From Actinotalea sp. (lineage in GTDB: Bacteria > Actinomycetota > Actinomycetes > Actinomycetales > Cellulomonadaceae), in assembly GCA_014360395.1 (NCBI GenBank), contig JACIXM010000008.1, positions 1 through 17,783 on the forward strand: a stretch of DNA of 17,783 nucleotides, read 5' to 3'. This document shows, in pieces, positions 1 to 9,568 of the stretch. Positions within the stretch are counted from its first letter, which is position 1. Each line of letters opens with the position of its first letter. The notes under the pieces are model-generated. The model saw nothing but the letters and a program-made list of their open reading frames with translations. It searched no databases and was not told where the DNA came from. A program made the translations under genes and the position numbers.

Positions 1-69
1 ACCCGGGCGCACCCGCCGCCGACCGCGCCGCCACGACCCGCGTCGGGCCGGGGCCGGAGCGCCAGTTCG

Positions 70-75
70 TAGACT
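70..75 (+). promoter_or_regulatory. -10 box (TAGACT) of the HAD phosphatase gene, leaderless
   Basis: TAGACT matches the actinobacterial -10 pattern TAnnnT. The GTG start at 82 follows after exactly six bases, where the transcript would be expected to begin, and no Shine-Dalgarno sequence fits between. No convincing -35 is visible. Bases 1-69 hold no gene that I can recognise. Confidence 0.6.
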
Positions 76-81
76 GCTCCG

Positions 82-846
82 GTGCCCCCGACGCCTGCCC
101 CGTCCTCGTCCGACCTGCGCACGGCGCAGCCGGCGGATGCCGAGCTGCCGACCGCCCGGCCGACCCCGCCGCTGCCCGCCGCGGTGCTGTGGGACATGGA
201 CGGCACGCTCGTCGACACCGAGCCCTGCTGGATGGCCGCGGAGCGTCGGCTCGTGGAGCACTACGGCGGCTCCTGGGGCCGGGAGGAGGCCGAGGCGATG
301 GTCGGGCTGCCGCTGACCGAGGGCGCCGCGCGCCTCCAGGCGGCCGGCGTCGCGCTGCCTGTCCCGCAGATCGTCGAGCGGATGCTCGACGACGTCATCG
401 CCACGCTCGAGGACGAGGCCCAGTGGCAGCCGGGGGCCCGGGAGCTGCTCGGCGACCTGCGCGCGGCCGGGGTGCCCTGCGCCCTGGTGACGATGTCGTA
501 CCGCCGACTCGCCGACGCCGTCCTGCACGCGGCCCCGCCGGGCGCCTTCGCGGTGGTGGTGACCGGTGACGAGGTCACCCACGGCAAGCCCCACCCCGAG
601 CCCTACCTGGTCGCCGCGCAGGCCCTCGGTGTGGACATCACCGCGTGCGTCGCGATCGAGGACTCCCCACCCGGGATCGGCTCCGCCCTCGCCGCCGGTG
701 CGCGGACGCTCGGCGTCCAGCACATCGTCCCGGTCGAGCCGCGCCCCGGGCTCAGCCGGGTGGACTCCCTCGCCGACGTGAGCCTCGCGGACCTGGCGCG
801 GATGCGCGCCGGTGAGGTCATCGACCGCCTGGGGACGCCGGCCTGA
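82..846 (+). CDS. HAD-superfamily phosphatase (phosphoglucomutase-like, subfamily IA)
   Basis: A 254-residue cytosolic hydrolase of the haloacid dehalogenase superfamily, probably a phosphatase on a small phosphorylated metabolite. All four motifs are visible: the nucleophile motif D38-M-D40-G-T followed by LVDT, motif II Thr137 in VTMS, motif III Lys169 in HGKPHPEP, and the acidic motif IV E193-D194 in IEDSPPG. The helical cap inserted after motif I (about 45-115) is the subfamily IA arrangement. The first 34 residues are Pro/Ala/Ser-rich and unlike the family core. They are kept because the -10 box puts the transcript start on the GTG at 82. Its end overlaps the convergent nuclease gene by 29 bases. 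The substrate cannot be told from sequence. Confidence 0.88.
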   Translation: MPPTPAPSSSDLRTAQPADAELPTARPTPPLPAAVLWDMDGTLVDTEPCWMAAERRLVEHYGGSWGREEAEAMVGLPLTEGAARLQAAGVALPVPQIVERMLDDVIATLEDEAQWQPGARELLGDLRAAGVPCALVTMSYRRLADAVLHAAPPGAFAVVVTGDEVTHGKPHPEPYLVAAQALGVDITACVAIEDSPPGIGSALAAGARTLGVQHIVPVEPRPGLSRVDSLADVSLADLARMRAGEVIDRLGTPA

Positions 847-1750
847 CGCCCAGCGTGAGCTCCACCGCTCCTTCCGGGACCGCGGGCGGCTCACCACCGA
901 ACGCCGGGCAGAGGGCCTGGTGGGCGCACCAGCCGCACAGCGCGCTCTGGCGCGGCAGCCAGCGGCCGGACTCCGCCGCCGCGAGGATCCCCGCCCAGAT
1001 GGCTCTGATCCGCCGCTCGGTGGTGGCCAGCTCCGCCGGGTCGGGACGGTGCCGCAGGACGACGCCGTCGCCGAGGTACACCAGCTGCAGCATGGCGGGC
1101 GGCCGGTCACGGAGCCGGGAGACGACCAGGGCGTAGAACCGCATCTGGAACAGGGCGCCGGACTCGAATCCCTCCCGCGGCGAGCGCCCCGTCTTGTAGT
1201 CGACGATCCGGATGGCCCCGTCCGGCGCCACGTCGAGCCGGTCGACGATCCCGCGCAGCTCCGGCCCGTCGTCGAGCTCGGTGGCGACGGCGAGCTCGCG
1301 CTCGGCCGGCTCCAGGCGGTTCGGGTCCTCGAGGGTGAAGTACGTGTCGAGGAGGGCCCCTGCCCCTGCGAACCACGCCTCGACGTCCGCCGGGTCCTCG
1401 AGGACCTCCACCACCTCGGGCCGGTCCGCCACCAGCCGCTCCCACTCCTGGGGCAGCAGGGCGCGAGCCGTCGCCGGTGTGCGGGTGCCCGCCGGGGCGT
1501 CGTAGAGGTTCTCCAGCACGGCGTGGACGAGCGTGCCCCGCACCGCCGCGGCGCTCGGCGGCTCCGGCAGTCGGTCGATCGTGCGGAAGCGGAACAGCAG
1601 GGGGCACTGCAGGAAGTCGTTCGCTCGCGACGGCGACAGTCCCGGCCGCCGTCGCGCCCGTCCGCCGTCGTCCTCCGGCGTGGTCGCCGTGGTCCCTGCC
1701 GCGGCGGGCAGCACGGGGGGAGCGGGGGATGGGGTCACGTCCGTCGGCAC
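818..1750 (-). CDS. RecB-family PD-(D/E)XK nuclease with Fe-S cysteines
   Basis: A 310-residue nuclease of the RecB/Cas4-like PD-(D/E)XK superfamily, related to the stand-alone RecB-family exonuclease Rv2119 that also neighbours trmI in Mycobacterium (recalled, not searched). Visible features are an N-terminal LSPSR..DF.QCP segment with Cys49, RGTLVHAVLE with His76, Asp170 in GIVDRLD, and the core D184-Y-K186-T-G. At the C-terminus lies C272-x2-C275-x5-C281. Cys49 plus these three is the usual four-cysteine set for a 4Fe-4S cluster in AddB/Cas4-type nucleases. The frame stays open to a GTG at 1864, but the GTG at 1750 is preferred: it follows a TACCCT -10 box by six bases and avoids overlapping the divergent protease. 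Its role is probably DNA end processing or repair. The 3' end overlaps the HAD gene. Confidence 0.85.
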   Translation of the reverse strand: MPTDVTPSPAPPVLPAAAGTTATTPEDDGGRARRRPGLSPSRANDFLQCPLLFRFRTIDRLPEPPSAAAVRGTLVHAVLENLYDAPAGTRTPATARALLPQEWERLVADRPEVVEVLEDPADVEAWFAGAGALLDTYFTLEDPNRLEPAERELAVATELDDGPELRGIVDRLDVAPDGAIRIVDYKTGRSPREGFESGALFQMRFYALVVSRLRDRPPAMLQLVYLGDGVVLRHRPDPAELATTERRIRAIWAGILAAAESGRWLPRQSALCGWCAHQALCPAFGGEPPAVPEGAVELTLGVRPASPGGR

Positions 1751-1756
1751 GCGCCC

Positions 1757-1762
1757 AGGGTA
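1757..1762 (-). promoter_or_regulatory. -10 box (TACCCT) of the RecB-family nuclease, leaderless
   Basis: On the minus strand TACCCT is followed by six bases and then GTG at 1750. The spacing is identical to that at the HAD, protease, dop and hisI genes. No Shine-Dalgarno sequence is present. It decides the start codon of the nuclease. Confidence 0.55.
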
Positions 1763-1839
1763 CGAGCCGCCCCCGACACGGGTGCGGGGGCCCGCTGAGA
1801 ACGTGCGGGCCGCGGCGTCCTCGTCGGCGGTCCTGGACC

Positions 1840-1845
1840 TAGGGT
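1840..1845 (+). promoter_or_regulatory. -10 box (TAGGGT) of the site-2 protease, leaderless
   Basis: TAGGGT lies six bases before the GTG start at 1852. It is divergent from the nuclease promoter. The two -10 boxes are 77 bases apart and back to back, so the two genes share one control region. Confidence 0.6.
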
Positions 1846-1847
1846 GA

Positions 1848-4154
<2,307 letters not shown>

Positions 4155-4186
4155 GCGCGTCCCCGCTGCGTCGGGGGTCCCGGACG

Positions 4187-4192
4187 TAGGGT
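4187..4192 (+). promoter_or_regulatory. -10 box (TAGGGT) of the ARC gene, leadered transcript
   Basis: TAGGGT lies 33 bases after the trmI stop and is the best -10 match in the gap. Transcription should begin near 4199, leaving a leader of about 60 bases before the ATG at 4259. The leader contains a perfect palindrome and a strong ribosome binding site. Confidence 0.55.
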
Positions 4193-4212
4193 GGAGGCGC
4201 GAGGCAGACCGC

Positions 4213-4234
4213 CCCGACGTCGGCCGACGTCGGG
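4213..4234. promoter_or_regulatory. 22-base perfect palindrome in the ARC leader
   Basis: Two tandem copies of the self-complementary decamer CCGACGTCGG (4214-4223 and 4224-4233) are flanked by C at 4213 and G at 4234, so the whole 22 bases equal their own reverse complement. It spans roughly +15 to +36 of the predicted transcript. As RNA it folds into a nine-pair stem with a GGCC loop, ending 12 bases before the ribosome binding site. As DNA it could be a double operator. Which of the two it is cannot be decided from sequence. Confidence 0.6.
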
Positions 4235-4246
4235 ACCGGGCTCGTC

Positions 4247-4254
4247 GAGGGAGG
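4247..4254 (+). promoter_or_regulatory. ribosome binding site of the ARC gene
   Basis: GAGGGAGG ends four bases before the ATG at 4259. This is a strong Shine-Dalgarno match, in contrast to the leaderless neighbours trmI and dop. Confidence 0.75.
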
Positions 4255-4258
4255 CACC

Positions 4259-6004
4259 ATGAGCCAGACGCCTGAGCACGAGGACCGGCGCGCGACGGGG
4301 CCCGAGCGCGAGGGCGGACCGGCAGGACCGCCCGCCCGCGGCCCCGTCCCGAGCACCGCGGAGCACTACGCGCAGCGTCGCCGCGCCGCCGAGGACGCCC
4401 GCCAGATCGCGCTCCTGGCCGCCAAGAACGAGCGGCTCGTCGACGCCCTGCGCCAGGCCCGGGAGAAGCTCGCCGAGATGCAGGAGCAGCTCGACGAGCT
4501 GGGCCGCCCGCCGGCGACGTTCGCGACCTTCCTCGAGGCCCGGGAGGACGGCACGGCGGAGGTGATCTCCTCCGGACGCAAGATGCAGCTCCAGGTCGCC
4601 CCCCAGGTGGATCTCGCGGCGCTGCGCCCGGGCCAGGAGGTCAAGCTCAACGAGGCGATGACGGTCGTCGAGGCCGGCGCCTACGAGAACGTCGGCGAGA
4701 TCGTCACGATCAAGGAGCTCCTCGGCGAGGGGCGCGCGCTCGTCGTCGGACGCGCCGACGAGGAGCGCGTGGTGCGCCTGGCCGGCCAGGTCCTCGACGG
4801 GCCGCTGCGCGTCGGGGACGCCCTGACGGTCGAGTCGCGCACCGGCTTCGTCTTCGAGCGGATCCCCCGGGCCGAGGTCGAGGAGCTCGTCCTGGAGGAG
4901 GTCCCCGACATCGACTACACGGACATCGGTGGGCTCGCCTCCCAGATCGAGCAGATCAAGGACGCCGTCGAGCTGCCGTTCAGCCACCCGGCCCTGTACC
5001 GGGAGCACGGGCTGCGACCGCCGAAGGGCGTCCTGCTGTACGGCCCGCCCGGGTGCGGCAAGACCCTCATCGCCAAGGCGGTGGCGCGCTCGCTCGCCCA
5101 GACGCGCACGACGCCCGGACCGGACGGCACGGCGGTGCCGGCGGGCACGAGCTACTTCCTCAACGTCAAGGGCCCGGAGCTCCTCAACAAGTACGTGGGG
5201 GAGACCGAGCGGCACATCCGGCTGATCTTCGCGCGGGCGCGGGAGAAGGCGTCCCAGGGCACCCCCGTCGTCGTCTTCTTCGACGAGATGGAGTCCCTGT
5301 TCCGCACCCGGGGGACCGGGGTCTCCAGCGACGTGGAGACGACGGTCGTGCCGCAGCTGCTCAGCGAGATCGACGGCGTGGAGCGGCTGGACAACGTCAT
5401 CGTCATCGGCGCCTCGAACCGCGAGGACATGATCGACCCGGCCATCCTGCGGCCGGGGCGTCTCGACGTGAAGATCAAGATCGAGCGTCCGGACGCCGAG
5501 GCGGCGCTGGACATCTTCACGAAGTACCTGACCCCGGACCTGCCGCTGCACCCCGACGACCTCGCCGAGCACGGCGGGGACGCCGCGGCCGCCGTCGACG
5601 CCATGATCCAGCGCACCGTCGAGCGGATGTACGCCGAGTCGGCGGAGAACGAGTTCCTCGAGGTCACCTACGCCTCGGGGGACAAGGAGGTCCTGTACTT
5701 CAAGGACTTCAGCTCCGGCGCGATGATCCAGAACGTCGTCGACCGGGCGAAGAAGTCCGCGATCAAGGAGTTCCTCGCCACGGGCACCCGGGGCATCCGG
5801 GTGGACCACCTCCTCGCCGCCTGCGTCGACGAGTTCAAGGAGAACGAGGACCTGCCGAACACGACCAACCCGGACGACTGGGCGCGCATCTCCGGCAAGA
5901 AGGGTGAGCGGATCGTGTTCATCCGGACGATCGTGCAGGGCAAGGGCGGCAAGGAGGCGCACCGCTCCATCGAGACCATGACGCCCACCGGCCAGTACCT
6001 CTGA
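4259..6004 (+). CDS. arc: proteasome-activating AAA ATPase (ARC/Mpa)
   Basis: A 581-residue hexameric ring ATPase that captures Pup-tagged proteins, unfolds them and threads them into the 20S proteasome. A disordered, charged start (1-35) precedes a coiled coil (about 38-85), which is the family's Pup-binding element. Two OB-fold domains follow (about 86-230). The AAA module has Walker A GPPGCGKT with Lys268, pore-loop sequence around KYVGETE, Walker B VVVFFDE with Asp342/Glu343, and the GASNRED and [11 protein letters not shown] segments. The last residues are GQYL, the known tail whose penultimate tyrosine docks into the PrcA ring. Length and domain order match mycobacterial Mpa and Rhodococcus ARC. 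It has its own promoter and leader. The gene is called mpa in Mycobacterium and arc elsewhere. Confidence 0.97.
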   Translation: MSQTPEHEDRRATGPEREGGPAGPPARGPVPSTAEHYAQRRRAAEDARQIALLAAKNERLVDALRQAREKLAEMQEQLDELGRPPATFATFLEAREDGTAEVISSGRKMQLQVAPQVDLAALRPGQEVKLNEAMTVVEAGAYENVGEIVTIKELLGEGRALVVGRADEERVVRLAGQVLDGPLRVGDALTVESRTGFVFERIPRAEVEELVLEEVPDIDYTDIGGLASQIEQIKDAVELPFSHPALYREHGLRPPKGVLLYGPPGCGKTLIAKAVARSLAQTRTTPGPDGTAVPAGTSYFLNVKGPELLNKYVGETERHIRLIFARAREKASQGTPVVVFFDEMESLFRTRGTGVSSDVETTVVPQLLSEIDGVERLDNVIVIGASNREDMIDPAILRPGRLDVKIKIERPDAEAALDIFTKYLTPDLPLHPDDLAEHGGDAAAAVDAMIQRTVERMYAESAENEFLEVTYASGDKEVLYFKDFSSGAMIQNVVDRAKKSAIKEFLATGTRGIRVDHLLAACVDEFKENEDLPNTTNPDDWARISGKKGERIVFIRTIVQGKGGKEAHRSIETMTPTGQYL

Positions 6005-6034
6005 GCGGCCGACCGGCCCCGGCGCCGGGCCGCT
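6004..6034 (+). terminator. possible hairpin after the ARC stop
   Basis: AGCGGCC (6004-6010) pairs with GGCCGCT (6028-6034), and the GC-rich loop contains the palindrome CCGGCGCCGG. There is no run of T after it, and the dop -10 box follows at 6039. It may be a weak or factor-assisted terminator, or simply GC-rich noise. Confidence 0.3.
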
Positions 6035-6038
6035 GACC

Positions 6039-6044
6039 TAGGCT
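6039..6044 (+). promoter_or_regulatory. -10 box (TAGGCT) of dop, leaderless
   Basis: TAGGCT is followed by six bases and the GTG start at 6051. No Shine-Dalgarno sequence is present. This gives dop a transcript separate from ARC and from the pup operon. Confidence 0.6.
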
Positions 6045-6050
6045 GACGAG

Positions 6051-7697
6051 GTGACCGTGCGCCGGGTGATGGGGATCGAGACCGAGTTCGGCATCGTGGA
6101 GCCGGGGCGGCCGCAGGCCAACCCGATGCTGCTGTCCAGCACCGTGGTGTCGGCCTACGCCGCCCTGAGCAGCGGGTCCGGACGTGCCCGCTGGGACTAC
6201 GAGGACGAGGACCCCCTCGCGGACGCCCGCGGCTTCCGCCTCCAGCGGGCCGCTGCCCACCCGTCGCTGCTGACCGACGACCCCAGCCGCCCCGCACCGT
6301 CGGCGGAGACCGGCGCCGACGACGACGCCCCCGGGTGGGACGAGGCCGGCCCCCACCTCGGCGCCACGCACCGGGAGCGACCTGTCCTGGAGGAGTACGA
6401 CGATCCCGGGGCCGCCACGACGATCCTCAGCAACGGCGCACGGTTCTACGTCGACCACGCCCACCCGGAGTACTCCAGCCCGGAGGTGACGGGTCCGCGT
6501 GCCGCCGTCGTCTGGGACAAGGCCGGGGAGGAGGTGGCCCTGCGTGCGGTCCGGGCGCTGGCGAGCACACCCGGGATGCCGGACGTGGTCCTGTACAAGA
6601 ACAACGTCGACGGCAAGGGCGCCTCCTACGGCACGCACGAGAACTACCTCGTGGACCGGGCGGTGCCCTTCGACCAGCTCGCGGCCGCGCTCATCCCGTT
6701 CCTCGTCACACGCCAGGTGTTCACCGGGGCCGGCCGGGTCGGGCTGGGCCAGGCGGGGCAGTCCGCGGGCTTCCAGCTGTCCCAGCGGGCCGACTACATC
6801 GAGGCGGAGGTGGGCCTGGAGACGACGCTGCGCCGGCCGATCGTCAACACCCGCGACGAACCCCACGCGGACCGTGCCCGGTGGCGCCGGCTGCACCTGA
6901 TCATCGGGGACGCCACGATGTTGGAGGTGGCGACCTGGTTGCGCCTGGGGACCACCTCCGTCGTGCTGTGGCTCCTGGAGACGGCGCAGACCCGGCCCGA
7001 GGTGCTGGCCGCCGTGGAGGACGTGGCGCTCGCCGACCCCGTCGCGGAGGTCCGCGAGGTGAGCCGTGACCTGACGCTGTCCCACCGGCTCGCGCTCGCG
7101 GACGGCCGGCAGCTGACCGCCCTGGAGGTCCAGCGCGTGTACCTCGACGCCGTGCGCCGTGCCCTGGGTGCCGAGGTCGACCCGGAGACGGCGGACGTCC
7201 TCGACCGGTGGGACGGGGTGCTGACGCGCCTGGCCGAGGACCCGATGAGCTGTGCCCGGGAGGTGGAGTGGGTGGCCAAGCTGCGACTCCTGGAGGGCAT
7301 GCGCCGCCGTGACCACCTGGCCTGGGACCACCCGCGCCTGGCCGCCATGGACATCCAGTGGTCCGACGTGCGACCCGAGCGCGGTCTGTACCACCGCCTG
7401 CTCGCGGCGGGGGCGGTCGAGCGGCTGGTGGAGCCGGCGGAGGTCGAGGACGCCGTCACCGAGCCGCCGTCGGACACCCGCGCGTACTTCCGCGGCACGG
7501 TGGTGCGCCGGTACGGCCAGCAGGTGCGCGCGGCGAGCTGGGACTCGGTCGTCCTGGACGTCCCGGGACTGCCTACGCTGCAGCGGATCCCGCTGCGCGA
7601 CCCGTGGCGGGGGACGCGGGCCCACGTGGGCGCGCTGATCGACGAGTGCGCCGACGCCGCAGACCTCGTCGCCCGGCTCGCGCCCGCCGCCCGCTGA
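6051..7697 (+). CDS. dop: Pup deamidase/depupylase Dop
   Basis: A 548-residue member of the carboxylate-amine/glutamine synthetase-like fold. It deamidates the C-terminal Gln of Pup to Glu and also removes Pup from tagged proteins. Visible signatures are the ATP/Mg motif GIETEFG (Glu10, Glu12), RWDYEDEDPLADARGF, the catalytic-site segment FYVDHAHPEYS with Asp135, [49 protein letters not shown], and the C-terminal AYFRG and ASWDSVV. It is distinguished from PafA by the DHAHPEYS variant and the extra loop. That loop (about residues 67-121) is some 38-40 residues longer than in mycobacterial Dop, where the matching aspartate is Asp95. The extra part is Asp/Pro/Ala-rich. The GTG start fits the leaderless promoter. 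Confidence 0.96.
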   Translation: MTVRRVMGIETEFGIVEPGRPQANPMLLSSTVVSAYAALSSGSGRARWDYEDEDPLADARGFRLQRAAAHPSLLTDDPSRPAPSAETGADDDAPGWDEAGPHLGATHRERPVLEEYDDPGAATTILSNGARFYVDHAHPEYSSPEVTGPRAAVVWDKAGEEVALRAVRALASTPGMPDVVLYKNNVDGKGASYGTHENYLVDRAVPFDQLAAALIPFLVTRQVFTGAGRVGLGQAGQSAGFQLSQRADYIEAEVGLETTLRRPIVNTRDEPHADRARWRRLHLIIGDATMLEVATWLRLGTTSVVLWLLETAQTRPEVLAAVEDVALADPVAEVREVSRDLTLSHRLALADGRQLTALEVQRVYLDAVRRALGAEVDPETADVLDRWDGVLTRLAEDPMSCAREVEWVAKLRLLEGMRRRDHLAWDHPRLAAMDIQWSDVRPERGLYHRLLAAGAVERLVEPAEVEDAVTEPPSDTRAYFRGTVVRRYGQQVRAASWDSVVLDVPGLPTLQRIPLRDPWRGTRAHVGALIDECADAADLVARLAPAAR

Positions 7698-7726
7698 CCC
7701 GGGCGCCGGGGATCGCGACCGTCGGA

Positions 7727-7759
7727 CGCACCGGTGCGCGGACAGCGGGCCCGCGTGTC
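7727..7759. promoter_or_regulatory. two inverted repeats upstream of the pup promoter
   Basis: CGCACCGGTGCG (7727-7738) is a perfect 12-base palindrome. Just after it, GACAGCGGG (7741-7749) pairs with CCCGC plus TGTC (7751-7759) with a one-base bulge. With a transcript start near 7784, the first is centred near -51 and the second covers the expected -35 position, so both suit regulator binding. The second could instead be a dop terminator hairpin, although no T run follows. Confidence 0.4.
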
Positions 7760-7771
7760 GGTCCGCATGCC

Positions 7772-7777
7772 TAGGAT
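7772..7777 (+). promoter_or_regulatory. -10 box (TAGGAT) of the pup-prcB-prcA-pafA operon
   Basis: TAGGAT predicts a transcript start near 7784 and a leader of about 46 bases before the pup ATG at 7830. It is the only good -10 match between dop and pup. Confidence 0.55.
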
Positions 7778-7818
7778 CGACAGTGTCCAGACCGTCCCCG
7801 GTCCGCCGGGGAGGAGGC

Positions 7819-7824
7819 AGGAGG
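7819..7824 (+). promoter_or_regulatory. ribosome binding site of pup
   Basis: AGGAGG with a five-base spacer to the ATG at 7830 is a near-ideal Shine-Dalgarno sequence. A second GGAGG lies a few bases upstream. This is the strongest site in the window, consistent with Pup being needed in large amounts. Confidence 0.8.
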
Positions 7825-7829
7825 TCACC

Positions 7830-8030
7830 ATGGCCGGCCAGGAGCACGTCCAGCGTCGTCGTGAGGACGAGGAGCCCGCAGCGCCCCCCGAGACCCCGCC
7901 CGGTGGCGCGGCGCCGAGCGCCCAGGCGCGCGACGCCGAGGTCGACTCCCTGTTGGAGGAGATCGACGAGGTGCTCGAGTCCAACGCCGAGTCCTTCGTG
8001 CGCGGGTTCGTGCAGAAGGGCGGTCAGTGA
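7830..8030 (+). CDS. pup: prokaryotic ubiquitin-like protein Pup
   Basis: A 66-residue, charged and mostly disordered modifier. PafA links it through its C-terminal glutamate to lysines of proteins destined for the proteasome. The protein ends in FVRGFVQKGGQ, the hallmark Pup tail. The last residue is Gln rather than Glu, so Dop must deamidate it first. The segment DAEVDSLLEEIDEVLESNAESFVRGFV (about 35-61) is the part that in known Pups becomes helical on binding the ARC coiled coil. The N-terminal 30 residues are Gln/Arg/Glu and Pro-rich, the part ARC uses to begin threading. The ATG at 7830 has an excellent ribosome binding site. prcB begins six bases after the stop. Confidence 0.97.
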   Translation: MAGQEHVQRRREDEEPAAPPETPPGGAAPSAQARDAEVDSLLEEIDEVLESNAESFVRGFVQKGGQ

Positions 8031-8036
8031 TCCCCG

Positions 8037-8861
8037 ATGACGCACCTGCCCGGCGCGCTGCCGCCCGCCTTCAGGATGACCGGGACGTCGTCGTTCCTGG
8101 ACTTCCTCGCCGCGCACGACCCCGGCCTCCTGCCGGGCGCGCGCCCGTTGCCGGCCGGTGACGTCGCGGCGCCGCACGGCACGACGATCGTCGCGCTGAC
8201 GTTCGACGGCGGTGTCGTCATGGCGGGGGACCGCCGGGCGACGGCGGGCTCGATGATCGCCAGTCGCACGATCGAGAAGGTGTTCCCCGCCGACGAGTAC
8301 TCCGCCGTGGGCATCGCCGGCACAGCGGGACTTGCGCTGGAGCTCGTGCGGCTCTTCCAGCTCGAGCTGGAGCACTACGAGAAGATCGAGGGCTCGCTCC
8401 TGTCCCTGGAGGGCAAGGCCAACCGGCTCGCGACGATGGTGCGCGGCAGCCTCGGCCTGGCGATGCAGGGACTGGCGGTCGTGCCGCTCTTCGGCGGGTA
8501 CGACCTGGACGCCGGCGTCGGGCGGATCTTCTCCTTCGACGTCACCGGGGGCCGCTACGAGGAGCGGGACCACCACGCTGTGGGCTCGGGGTCCGTCTTC
8601 GCCCGGGGGTCGCTGAAGAAGCTGTGGCGTCCCGGCATGGACGTCACCGACGCGGTGCGGACGGCCGTGCACGCGCTCGTCGACGCGGCCGACGACGACT
8701 CCGCGACGGGCGGCCCCGACACGCTGCGCCGGATCTTCCCCGTGGTCGCCACGGTCACGGCGTCGGGCTACCTGCGGGTCGACGACGACGAGCTGGCGCA
8801 GCGCTGCGCCGAGGTCGACAGCGCGCGGCGGGGGACCGAGGGAGCAGGAGACGCGTCATGA
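8037..8861 (+). CDS. prcB: 20S proteasome beta subunit PrcB
   Basis: A 274-residue precursor of the catalytic beta subunit, an N-terminal-threonine hydrolase of peptidase family T1. The propeptide should be cut between Gly48 and Thr49 (PHG|TTIVAL), giving a mature protein of 226 residues. In mature numbering Thr1, Asp17 (GDRRAT, residue 65 of the precursor) and Lys33 (TIEKVF, residue 81) are all present, so the active site is intact. [13 protein letters not shown] is the conserved serine loop. A 48-residue propeptide is slightly shorter than the 57 of M. tuberculosis (recalled). The start lies six bases after pup and only weak ribosome binding sequence is visible, so translation is probably coupled. 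It shares an ATGA overlap with prcA. Confidence 0.96.
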   Translation: MTHLPGALPPAFRMTGTSSFLDFLAAHDPGLLPGARPLPAGDVAAPHGTTIVALTFDGGVVMAGDRRATAGSMIASRTIEKVFPADEYSAVGIAGTAGLALELVRLFQLELEHYEKIEGSLLSLEGKANRLATMVRGSLGLAMQGLAVVPLFGGYDLDAGVGRIFSFDVTGGRYEERDHHAVGSGSVFARGSLKKLWRPGMDVTDAVRTAVHALVDAADDDSATGGPDTLRRIFPVVATVTASGYLRVDDDELAQRCAEVDSARRGTEGAGDAS

Positions 8862-9565
8862 GCATGCCGTTCTACGTCTCGCCCGAACAGCTCATGAAGG
8901 ACCGGGCGGACTACGCGCGCAAGGGCATCGCCCGCGGGCGCTCGGTCGTCGTCGTCGCGTACGACGACGGCATCGCCTTCGCGACCGAGAACCCGTCGCG
9001 GGCCCTGCACAAGATCTCGGAGATCTACGACCGCATCGCGTTCGCCGCGGTCGGCAAGTACAACGAGTTCGAGAACCTGCGCGTCGCCGGGGTGCGGTAC
9101 GCGGACCTGCGCGGGTACTCCTACGACCGGTCCGACGTCACCGCTCGCGGCCTGGCGAACGCGTACGCGCAGACGCTCGGCACCGTCTTCACCACCGAGT
9201 CCAAGCCGCTCGAGGTCGAGCTCGTCGTCGCCGAGGTGGGGGCCGGTCCGGACGAGGACCAGATCTACCGCCTGTCCTACGACGGCTCGGTGGCCGACGA
9301 GCGCGGCCACGTCGTCCTCGGCGGGCAGGCGGAGCTCCTCGCCGAGCGGCTCGAGGCCGGCTGGCGCCCGGGGATGGCGCTGGCACAGGTGGTGCGGCTC
9401 GCCGTCGACGTGCTGGGGACGCAGGCGGACGGCCCGGTGCGGGTCCTCGAGCCCGCGCAGCTCGAGGTGGCCGTCCTGGACCGCACCCGTCCCCGTCGCG
9501 CGTTCCGGCGCCTGCCCCCGGCGCTGCTCACGGACCTCCTGGCCGTCGACCCGGTCGAGGGCTGA
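8858..9565 (+). CDS. prcA: 20S proteasome alpha subunit PrcA
   Basis: A 235-residue subunit of the outer, gating rings of the 20S core. It has no catalytic threonine and is not processed. Typical sequence includes [27 protein letters not shown] at the N-terminus (gate residues and H0 helix), [56 protein letters not shown] and [17 protein letters not shown]. The start at 8858 overlaps the prcB stop as ATGA and is preceded by CAGGAG seven bases upstream. A second ATG at 8864 would remove only two residues. Its ring pockets receive the GQYL tail of ARC. The C-terminus is shorter than in M. tuberculosis by some ten residues (recalled). Confidence 0.95.
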   Translation: MSMPFYVSPEQLMKDRADYARKGIARGRSVVVVAYDDGIAFATENPSRALHKISEIYDRIAFAAVGKYNEFENLRVAGVRYADLRGYSYDRSDVTARGLANAYAQTLGTVFTTESKPLEVELVVAEVGAGPDEDQIYRLSYDGSVADERGHVVLGGQAELLAERLEAGWRPGMALAQVVRLAVDVLGTQADGPVRVLEPAQLEVAVLDRTRPRRAFRRLPPALLTDLLAVDPVEG

Positions 9566-9568
9566 GCG

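Noticed and set aside
1..72. Possible tail of an upstream gene in frame 1, ending at the TAG at 70
   Set aside because: The 23 residues are Pro/Arg/Ala-rich with no recognisable feature, and the TAG belongs to the -10 box. It is too short to support.
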